A DNA stretch of 34,553 nt, taken from a virus. Positions 28,022 to 34,553 of the stretch are shown here, one piece after another. The notes beneath the pieces are model-generated. The model made no database searches, was not told the DNA's origin, and saw nothing but the letters and a program-made list of their open reading frames with translations. How positions within the stretch are numbered: the stretch's first letter is position 1; the number at the start of each line of letters is the position of its first letter. The position numbers were made by a program, and so were the translations under genes. The stretch covers positions 1 through 34,553 of the IMG/VR virus record IMGVR_UViG_3300035703_000265; one strand, given 5' to 3'.

Positions 28022-28942
28022 ATGGCAACAACGACAACGACATCACAGATTGATCCAGCATTATTACCATATCTAACAACAGGTTTACAAAGAGCTGAGA
28101 GTGTATTTTTAACAGGCCCACAGCCAGAGTTCTTTCCTGGTCAGACTTATGTAAGTCCATCTGCTGCGACTCAAGAAGCTCTTGCTCAACAAGAAGCTAT
28201 AGCTCGCACACAATCGCCTGTTCTACAACAATCTCAACAAGCATACCAGCAATCATTAGGTCAAATTGGTCAAACTGCTGCAGGTGGATTTTTAAATGCA
28301 AATCCATATCAACAAGCAATGATGGAAGCAGCCACCAGACCTCTTACACAGCAATTTAGTCAAAATGTATTACCTGGAATTTCGAGCCTTTACAGCCGAT
28401 CTGGTCGATTAGGTAGTGGTGCTATGGAAAGAGCTTTAGGAACTGCCACAGAATCATTTGGCAGATCTTTAGGCGATATTACAGCCAATATTGCAGGCAC
28501 ACAGTATCAACAAGAAAGAGGGCTACAACAACAAGCTCAAATGCAACAAGCTCAGTTAGCAGGTCTCGCGCCTCAATTCTACAGTCAGCAATTCTTGCCA
28601 TCTCAGACATTAGCTCAAGTTGGCGCACAGCAAGAAGCTATTGCAGCTCAACCTCTACAAGAACAGTTAGCTCGCTATCAGTTTCAGCAAAGACTGCCAT
28701 ATGAGCAATTGTCAGGTTATTTATCGTCTGTCTATGGCACACCATTAGGCAACTATGGCACAACTACACAAAACTATCCTACATATCAAAATAGAGCAGC
28801 AGGTGCTTTAGGTGGCGCATTAGCAGGCGGTTTAGGTGGCTATGCATTGGGCCAAGCTTTCCCATCTTTAAGTTTTGGTGGTGGATTTGGTTTGCCTGCG
28901 CTAGGCGCATTAGGTGGCGGCTTATTAGGAGGCTTTTTCTGA
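28022..28942 (+). CDS. Internal virion (ejection-type) protein, Gln-rich
   Basis: 306 residues. Gln/Ala-rich helices (ATQEALAQQEAIARTQSPVL...) with GFLNANPYQQAMMEAATRPL and YSRSGRLGSGAMERALGTA, then a Gly-rich hydrophobic end (about 255-306) with GxxxG zippers, AGALGGALAGGLGGYALGQA. This layout matches small podovirus ejection proteins that enter the host envelope and may form a membrane-spanning path. Its last codons contain a perfect AGGAGG that serves the next gene. RNA polymerase is not part of it. Confidence 0.65.
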   Translation: MATTTTTSQIDPALLPYLTTGLQRAESVFLTGPQPEFFPGQTYVSPSAATQEALAQQEAIARTQSPVLQQSQQAYQQSLGQIGQTAAGGFLNANPYQQAMMEAATRPLTQQFSQNVLPGISSLYSRSGRLGSGAMERALGTATESFGRSLGDITANIAGTQYQQERGLQQQAQMQQAQLAGLAPQFYSQQFLPSQTLAQVGAQQEAIAAQPLQEQLARYQFQQRLPYEQLSGYLSSVYGTPLGNYGTTTQNYPTYQNRAAGALGGALAGGLGGYALGQAFPSLSFGGGFGLPALGALGGGLLGGFF

Positions 28943-29382
28943 TAATTGAAAAGTTATCTTTACATCGTTTAGAAGAATTTTTTGATTTGGCTACCAAAAT
29001 GGTAGCAGAAGCAGAGTTTGCTTATGCAAAACTTGAAAAACATAAGGTTTTGCAATTATATAAAAATCCAAATGCAGTTGGATTTCTTGCAATAGAAAAT
29101 AACAAGATTATTGGATTTATATGCGGTATAGCGCATGAGTATTTTTTTAGTAATCGCACAAAAGTTAGCGATCTTGGATTATTTGTATTACCTGAATTTA
29201 GGGGTTCAAGAGCAGCATTAAAACTTGTAAAATCATTAGAGACATGGGCTAAAGAAAAAGGCGCAGATGATTTGCATTTAGGACAGACAACGGCAGTAGA
29301 TATGGATAAAACCAGACAGTTTTATGAAAGATTGGGTTATAAAACTGTTGGCTTTAATACAGTAAAACATTTAAAGGAATAA
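28939..29382 (+). CDS. GNAT-family N-acetyltransferase (probable CTG start)
   Basis: About 147 residues if it starts at CTG 28939. The frame is open from the previous stop, and IIEKLSLHRLEEFFDLATKM is a normal first strand and helix for a GNAT protein; a TTG start at 28987 would remove it. AGGAGG (28927-28932) is 6 bases from the CTG and 9 from an ATA. The acetyl-CoA region is VSDLGLFVLPEFRGSRAALKLV, then AVDMDKTRQFYERLGYKTVGF. It could acetylate a virion protein, a toxin-like target or a sugar. Position among ejection-protein genes is unusual. Confidence 0.75.
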   Translation: MIIEKLSLHRLEEFFDLATKMVAEAEFAYAKLEKHKVLQLYKNPNAVGFLAIENNKIIGFICGIAHEYFFSNRTKVSDLGLFVLPEFRGSRAALKLVKSLETWAKEKGADDLHLGQTTAVDMDKTRQFYERLGYKTVGFNTVKHLKE

Positions 29383-29384
29383 AT

Positions 29385-30254
29385 ATGTGTAGTGGTGGAG
29401 ATATTGTTTCAGCAGTTACAGATCCTATATCTGAAGTATTAGGCACAGATGGTGGTGGCGGTGGCATTCTTGGCGCTGCTGAAGATGTTGGTCAAGCAAT
29501 TGGCGGAGCTGTAGAAGATGTTGGCCAAGCTATAGGAAGCGGTCTTGCAGAAGTAGATGAATTTGTTAATCGAGAGTTGCCAGGTGGTTGGATAACACCT
29601 GCAGCAGTTGCAGCAGCAATTGCTGCACCTTATGCAGCACCAGCTTTATTAGGAGAAGGCGCAGGTGCAGCAGCATTTACAGGCGCAACAGAAACAGGCT
29701 TAGCTACTCTTGCAGGCGAAAGCGCAGCAGCAACAGCAGCTCAAGCTGCAGCAGCAGAAGCAGCAGGCGCTACATTATTAAATGAAGCAATAGCATCAGA
29801 AGTTATTGGTCAGGCTTTGCCATACACAGTAGCAGCAGATGCAGCAAATTTAGCAGCAAATGGTTTTGATGCAGCAACAATTGCACAAAATCTTACAGCA
29901 ACAGGAGTAGATTCTTTCGTAGCAGCAGATGCAGCTAATTTAGCAGCTCAAGGTCTAAGCGAAGCTGCAATTGCCCAAAATCTTGCTCAAGGATATACAG
30001 CAGCAGAGCTAGGTGGCACAGGATTAACATCTACATTACCATCATTATCAAAACCATTTATCAGTCCTGGTCAAGCATTGCAATTAGGTAGATTAGGAAT
30101 GGGATTATTAGGTGGCGGCCAAAGACAGCAACCACAAATGCCACAAATGAGTCAGCCTAGAACAAGATTGCCACAAGGCATGGTTGATTATGGTGGCATA
30201 TACAATTTACTAGCTCTACAAAGAGCAAAAAATCCAAATTCTTTATTAGGATAA
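29385..30254 (+). CDS. Ala-rich internal virion protein
   Basis: 289 residues, AAGGA site. Contains a doubled AEDVGQAIGG/VEDVGQAIGSG motif (about 32-52), long Ala-rich helices, and a second doubling, AADAANLAANGFDAATIAQNL then AADAANLAAQGLSEAAIAQNL (about 150-200). The C-terminus reads LPQGMVDYGGIYNLLALQ. Probably an ejection protein that forms helical bundles with the neighbours. No enzymatic motif. Confidence 0.65.
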   Translation: MCSGGDIVSAVTDPISEVLGTDGGGGGILGAAEDVGQAIGGAVEDVGQAIGSGLAEVDEFVNRELPGGWITPAAVAAAIAAPYAAPALLGEGAGAAAFTGATETGLATLAGESAAATAAQAAAAEAAGATLLNEAIASEVIGQALPYTVAADAANLAANGFDAATIAQNLTATGVDSFVAADAANLAAQGLSEAAIAQNLAQGYTAAELGGTGLTSTLPSLSKPFISPGQALQLGRLGMGLLGGGQRQQPQMPQMSQPRTRLPQGMVDYGGIYNLLALQRAKNPNSLLG

Positions 30255-30257
30255 ATT

Positions 30258-31427
30258 ATGGCAATTGATCTATCAGCTTTATTCGGTCAGCAACCAGATT
30301 ACTCTGCTTTTTTACCGCAACCAGAGATTGATCGCATGAGGGCCAATGCTGCTCAACAGGCATTGCTAAATTCTGCAATTGCCGCTTTGTCAATGACAGG
30401 TAGAACAAGAGAGCCTATCAGCACAGGTCAAGTAATTGCAGGCGCATTAGGCGCAGGATCTGAAGGCTATAATCAAGCATTTGATCGCACTCTGAAGCAA
30501 ATGGTAACAGGGATGCAGCTTGAAGAATACAAGCGCAAACAGCGAGCAAGAGAGTTAGCCGGTCAAGCATTTAAGAAAGAGCCTGTGCCTATTCCTATGG
30601 CAACAGGAGAAGGTTCTCAATTAGAAATGTTGTCTCGCCCTGAGTTTGGTGGCGATATGGCTGTGCCTGAGACTGTAGCAGCATTGCGCGAAAATTTGCC
30701 TGTAAGAACTACAGTAGATCGAGAAATGCTTGCTCAAGCTGCAGCAATAGGTGGAGATTACTTAGAAGCTGCAAAAATACTAGAGCCTAAAGAGTTAAAA
30801 GCAAAACAGTTTAAGCAAGTCGATTTAGGTAATGCAATTGCATTTATGGATGACAATTTAAATATTGTTAAGCAAATACCTAAGCAAAAAGAAGGCAAAG
30901 AAGTCGATACATTCGGCAGAGAAAACACACTCAGAAGCCAATATTTAGACAAGACTAAAGAATACACAGGCATTGCTCAAGCATATAGCAAAGTAGATGC
31001 TGCAGCTAAAGATCCTTCTGCTGCTGGCGACTTATCTTTGATCTTTGGTTATATGAAGATTCTTGATCCAGCTTCTGTAGTTCGCGAGACTGAATTTGCT
31101 AATGCTCAAAATGCTGCAGGTGTGCCAGATCAAATTCGAAATCTATGGAATAGAGCATTGCGAGGCGAAAGACTAAATGAAAATCAGCGAGATGATTTTG
31201 TAAATTCTGCTAAGAAAATTGTAGCAAGTCAAAAAGGTCAGCTCGATAATCTTAATAAGCAATACATTGATATTGCAGCAGCATATCAGTTAGATCCTAC
31301 AAAGATTGTTATTGATCCATTTAAGACATTAGATTTGACAGTAAAGCCATCAAAACCAAAGCCATCTCCAAGAGATCAATTAGGTTTGCCAGCATTACCA
31401 TCAGGTGTTATTGTTAGACAACGATAA
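30258..31427 (+). CDS. Internal virion protein, helical
   Basis: 389 residues. DYSAFLPQPEIDRMRANAAQ and ALSMTGRTREPISTGQVIAGALGAGSEGYNQAFD (key parts LSMTGRTREP, GQVIAGALGAG) are typical of a podovirus internal protein next to gp16-like genes. The later part holds charged coiled segments (KLDNLNKQYIDIAAAYQLD). It should be packed in the head and ejected with DNA. No lytic transglycosylase motif is visible. Confidence 0.65.
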   Translation: MAIDLSALFGQQPDYSAFLPQPEIDRMRANAAQQALLNSAIAALSMTGRTREPISTGQVIAGALGAGSEGYNQAFDRTLKQMVTGMQLEEYKRKQRARELAGQAFKKEPVPIPMATGEGSQLEMLSRPEFGGDMAVPETVAALRENLPVRTTVDREMLAQAAAIGGDYLEAAKILEPKELKAKQFKQVDLGNAIAFMDDNLNIVKQIPKQKEGKEVDTFGRENTLRSQYLDKTKEYTGIAQAYSKVDAAAKDPSAAGDLSLIFGYMKILDPASVVRETEFANAQNAAGVPDQIRNLWNRALRGERLNENQRDDFVNSAKKIVASQKGQLDNLNKQYIDIAAAYQLDPTKIVIDPFKTLDLTVKPSKPKPSPRDQLGLPALPSGVIVRQR

Positions 31428-31435
31428 GGACAGCT

Positions 31436-33157
31436 ATGCCTATTTATGATGTAGAAATACCAGGCAGAGGTAAGTTTGAAGTAGAGTCAGAACAAGAATT
31501 GACTCCTGTTCAAGCATATCAATTTGCTTTAGCTCAGTCAGAAAGAAAAATGGCATCTGAAGTTACTGCGCCATCTACAGGCGGGCTAAGAGGCGCAAGA
31601 GATACACTAGACTCTCTAGCTCAAATGCTGCCTAGAACTTTAGCTATGGCAACATCATTAGGTGGAACTGTAGAAAATGATGTAAGCAAATTCTTTGATA
31701 AAGAAGCAAAGAAAGTCGATGCTCTTAATAAAGCTGTCGAGCAAAAGTATCAAGCTGAAAGAAAAGCTCGAGGCGAAGAAGGCACAGACTTCATGCGCAT
31801 TTTAGGCAATATTGCTTCTACAATTGTGCCTGCAGCAGCAGCACCATCTTTAGTCGCTAGAACATCTCAAGCTCTTACAAAAGTGCCACAACTAGTTTCT
31901 GCAGGTCAAGCACTAGGTCGAGTAGCAGCAACACCTGTAGGCCAAGCAGCAATTGGTGGCGCAGCAGCAGGCGCACTAGAGCCTGTATTAGACACAGAGA
32001 ACTTTGCTGCAGAAAAAGCAAAGCAAGTAGGTTTAGGCGCAGTAACAGGCGCAGGCACTCAGAAACTATTATCAGGTCTAGGTCGAGTGTTGTCGCCACA
32101 AACATCAGCAGAAGCTCGCAAACTAGCAGAGCAAGGTGTAGAGCTAACACCTGGTCAGATACTAGGTGGCACAGGCAAGAAACTAGAAGAAGCTGCTAAG
32201 AGCATACCTTTTGCTGGTGATATTGTTTCAGCAGCAGAAAGACGATCTATTGAGTCTTTCAACAAAGCTGTAATCAACGAGACTTTAGAGCCATTAGGTA
32301 AGAAAGTGCCTAAGTCTTTAGTTGGTAGAGAAGCAATTACTTTTGCAGACGATGCTATCTCAAATGCTTATAATAAAGTATTGAGCAAAGTTAAAGTTTC
32401 TGCTGATAATACATTGTTAGATGACTTAGCATCAATTACTTCTGATGCAGCAAACATATTGCCAGAAAACAGAGCTAATCAGTTAGCAAAGATTGTGGAT
32501 GACAAGATCTTAAACAGAATGAAATCAGGCGAAATTACAGGCACAGCTTGGAAATCTATTGATTCTGATTTAGGCAGATTAGCTAAGAACTTCTTAACAT
32601 CATCTGATGGAGATCAACGACTATTAGGTTCTGCAATTAAAGATGCGCAGCTCAGTATTCGAAATTTGTTGGCTAGGGTAAATCCTAAGTATGCAGAAGA
32701 TATTAACAAAGCCAATCAGTCATTCGCTAAGTTCTTGAGAGTAGAAAGAGCTGCAAGTGGTGTAGGCGCGCAAGAAGGTGTATTTAGCCCTGCACAATTG
32801 TTATCAGCTACAAAAGCTCTAGATGAGTCAATCCGTAAAGGAGCATTTGCTAGAGGTGAAGCTGGTATGCAACAAACAGCAGAAGCGGCTAAAAAAGTAA
32901 TGGGCGCTAATTTACCTGATAGCGGCACAGCATACAGAGGTATGACAGGCTTAGGTGTTCTAGGTGCTGGCGCAATAGAGCCTACAACATTGTTAGCACC
33001 TATTGGTATCGGTGCAGCATATACACAACCATCGCAAGCTATTTTAAGGGCTTTGCTCATGCAGAGACCTGAATTGGCTAGAACTTTAGGTAATCAATTG
33101 CAACAAGTATCGCCTGTATTAGCACCTGCTGGTGCAGCAGGATTATTAGGACAGTAA
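31436..33157 (+). CDS. Large internal ejection protein
   Basis: 573 residues, the largest after the portal. PIYDVEIPGRGKFEVESEQE and LTPVQAYQFALAQSERK at the start are a short beta-helix module common to phage DNA-transfer proteins. The middle is Ala/Gly-rich with possible membrane-active stretches (VAATPVGQAAIGGAAAGALE), then a long helical region with ELTPGQILGGTGKKLEEAAK. The C-terminus has GLGVLGAGAIEPTTLLAPIG. Probably P22 gp16-like in role, forming with its neighbours the ejection machinery. Confidence 0.7.
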   Translation: MPIYDVEIPGRGKFEVESEQELTPVQAYQFALAQSERKMASEVTAPSTGGLRGARDTLDSLAQMLPRTLAMATSLGGTVENDVSKFFDKEAKKVDALNKAVEQKYQAERKARGEEGTDFMRILGNIASTIVPAAAAPSLVARTSQALTKVPQLVSAGQALGRVAATPVGQAAIGGAAAGALEPVLDTENFAAEKAKQVGLGAVTGAGTQKLLSGLGRVLSPQTSAEARKLAEQGVELTPGQILGGTGKKLEEAAKSIPFAGDIVSAAERRSIESFNKAVINETLEPLGKKVPKSLVGREAITFADDAISNAYNKVLSKVKVSADNTLLDDLASITSDAANILPENRANQLAKIVDDKILNRMKSGEITGTAWKSIDSDLGRLAKNFLTSSDGDQRLLGSAIKDAQLSIRNLLARVNPKYAEDINKANQSFAKFLRVERAASGVGAQEGVFSPAQLLSATKALDESIRKGAFARGEAGMQQTAEAAKKVMGANLPDSGTAYRGMTGLGVLGAGAIEPTTLLAPIGIGAAYTQPSQAILRALLMQRPELARTLGNQLQQVSPVLAPAGAAGLLGQ

Positions 33158-33167
33158 AAGGAAAATC

Positions 33168-34472
33168 ATGGCATATACAAAGTATTCTTTAACCCCTGCG
33201 AATAATACCGCAACGCCACCAGATGGCGCACCAGAGGGGATGCTCCCATCCGCAGTAAACGATACTATGCGCGATATGATGGCGCAGATTCGAGACTGTG
33301 GAGATGGAATCAGAGACGGCACATACACAATGACAGCGCCTAAGATTACAGGAGGATCAATCTCCGGCATTACAGATTTAGCTGTAGCTGATGGTGGAAC
33401 AGGAGCATCTACAGCAGCAGGAGCCAGAACAAATCTAGGTTTAGATGGATTTGTTAATATGAAAAACCGCATCATCAATGGTGCGATGGTGATTGACCAG
33501 CGTAATGCTAGTGCTGAAGTTAATCCAGCTGTAAGTGGTGATTATTATACAGATAGATGGCGAGTGGTTTCCTCAGTAGCATCTAAGTTTAAAATTGGTC
33601 AAAACGCTGGTTCTGTAACTCCCCCAGCTGGATTTACTAATTATTTAGGAGCTACATCTTTATCTGCTTATACAGTAGGTGCTGGCGAAACCTATAATAT
33701 TCAACAAAGAATTGAAGGTTACAACATTGCAGATTTAGGTTGGGGAACTGCTAACGCTAAAACAGTAACATTATCGTTTTGGGTTTATTCAAGCCTAACT
33801 GGAACTTTTGGTGGCTCATTAAAAAATAGTGCGGCAGACAGAAGTTATCCGTTTTCTTACACAATTTCTTCAGCAAACACTTGGGAATATAAAACTATTA
33901 CGATTGCTGGAGATACAAGCGGAACATGGCTGACGACTAATGGAGTTGGCATTGCTGTATTTTTTAGTCTAGGTTCTGGTTCTACTGTTAGCGGAACTGC
34001 TGGAGCATGGGCTGGCGCAAACTACAATTCAGCCACAGGAGCAACATCCGTAGTCGGCACAAACGGAGCAACTTTCTACATCACAGGAGTTCAGCTTGAG
34101 GTAGGCTCTACAGCTACTAGCTTTGATTACAGACCTTATGGAACTGAATTGGCTTTGTGTCAGAGGTATTTTATTTCTTATCCAGCTGCTTCTCTTTTTC
34201 CAGCATTTCAAAATGGCACAACTACTGTGTCTGCTTTTGTTTCAACACCTACAACTTTAAGAGCTTCTCCGTCAATAACATTAGCGGCTGGCACAAGTTA
34301 TTGCGTAAGACAAACAACTTTTGCTACATCTTCTTCAACCACTATTAGCGGAATAAGTTTATTTGGTTCAAATTTATTGTCATTTACTCTTGCAGGATTT
34401 TCAGGATTAAATGATTTATATGTTTGCCAACTATACACTGGTAGTTTGTTATCTGTAAGTTCGGAGTTATAA
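33168..34472 (+). CDS. Tail fibre/receptor-binding protein
   Basis: 434 residues, AAAGGA site. The N-terminal YSLTPANNTATPPDGAPEGM and PSAVNDTMRDMMAQIRD block is the virion-attachment module of many podovirus fibres; VADGGTGASTAAGARTNLGL follows as the usual linker. RIINGAMVIDQRN with YYTDRWRV then leads a beta-rich carbohydrate-binding-like domain (about 98-310), ending in ITGVQLEVGSTATSFDYRPYG. The last 110 residues are Ser/Thr-rich. It should recognise the host surface. The final 54 codons reappear at 1-164. Confidence 0.85.
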   Translation: MAYTKYSLTPANNTATPPDGAPEGMLPSAVNDTMRDMMAQIRDCGDGIRDGTYTMTAPKITGGSISGITDLAVADGGTGASTAAGARTNLGLDGFVNMKNRIINGAMVIDQRNASAEVNPAVSGDYYTDRWRVVSSVASKFKIGQNAGSVTPPAGFTNYLGATSLSAYTVGAGETYNIQQRIEGYNIADLGWGTANAKTVTLSFWVYSSLTGTFGGSLKNSAADRSYPFSYTISSANTWEYKTITIAGDTSGTWLTTNGVGIAVFFSLGSGSTVSGTAGAWAGANYNSATGATSVVGTNGATFYITGVQLEVGSTATSFDYRPYGTELALCQRYFISYPAASLFPAFQNGTTTVSAFVSTPTTLRASPSITLAAGTSYCVRQTTFATSSSTTISGISLFGSNLLSFTLAGFSGLNDLYVCQLYTGSLLSVSSEL

Positions 34473-34553
34473 AATGTATAAATTAATAAATACAATACAA
34501 TCAACTTTAAACACAAAAGGATTAGATTGTGTTCAGCGTTTATCTGATAACGC
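34309..34553. repeat. Right copy of imperfect terminal repeat
   Basis: Matches bases 1-245 without gaps at 237 of 245 positions. Mismatches: 34436, 34443, 34510, 34511, 34521, 34545, 34548 and 34551. In coding terms most are synonymous (TAT/TAC, GGG/GGA, TCA/TCT, GAC/GAT, AAT/AAC); the rest change one Gly/Ser in the fibre and one Gly/Asn in the chaperone. Confidence 0.9.
34474..34553 (+). CDS. Tail fibre chaperone-like protein, N-terminal fragment
   Basis: The ATG at 34474 begins the same protein as at 166-384 and runs off the end after about 26 codons. The only residue change is Asn for Gly at position 13. In a closed genome it is the same gene. Confidence 0.75.
   Translation, partial: MYKLINTIQSTLNTKGLDCVQRLSDN

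Overview
The window is an almost complete genome of a tailed bacteriophage, most likely short-tailed (podovirus-like). Evidence: a P22-type portal, a gp4-like adaptor, a gp10-like tail protein, internal ejection-type proteins, a C-terminal fibre and no tape measure. The DNA is A+T-rich (roughly 40% G+C by eye, not counted). Genes are densely packed with ATGA/TGATG overlaps, Shine-Dalgarno sites are typical, and one tRNA carries an encoded CCA. The host is therefore a bacterium, probably an aquatic proteobacterium judging by remembered gene-family resemblance; this is inference. The two ends are a 245-base near-repeat (8 mismatches), so the molecule is probably circular or circularly permuted with a unit of about 34,308 bp.

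Layout. (1) 1-1658, rightward: end of the tail fibre, fibre chaperone, two membrane proteins (holin candidates) and a T4-type lysozyme. (2) 6039-1644, leftward early operon: many tiny genes, zinc-ribbon proteins, and a recombination set (DUF1071/Sak3 annealing protein, YqaJ exonuclease, a protein with an SSB-like DDEIPF tail, a PD-(D/E)XK-like protein). (3) 6040-6192: divergent control region with a strong leftward promoter and an inverted repeat over the rightward -10. (4) 6193-12288, rightward: Cro-like HTH protein, nuclease-like protein, a 320-base gene-free stretch with a probable structured RNA and A+T-rich palindromes, a DUF268 methyltransferase-like gene, small genes, a replication-protein-like gene, a TET-associated-type glycosyltransferase with its usual neighbour, a YbcO-like HNH protein and tRNA-Thr(UGU). 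(5) 13670-12289, leftward: SprT-like protease and an HTH-metallophosphoesterase. (6) 13754 to the end, rightward late genes: Q-like regulator, small basic proteins, terminase, portal, scaffold, SU10-type capsid protein, tail proteins, ejection proteins and fibre.

The leftward operon and the Cro-like/ncRNA region are probably early and the Q-like protein probably switches on the late operon. No integrase, CI-type repressor, DNA or RNA polymerase, primase or helicase is visible, so replication must lean on the host; lysogeny is not supported.

The outstanding feature is an unusually rich sugar-modification set for a 34-kb phage: four glycosyltransferases of different families (TAGT-like, GT7, GT11 fucosyltransferase, GT2-like), a DUF268 protein and a GNAT acetyltransferase, three of them embedded among virion genes. 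The GT11 gene follows the capsid gene behind a terminator overlapped by a promoter whose predicted start lies inside the terminator stem. The second main candidate for something undescribed is the structured RNA at 6711-6890.
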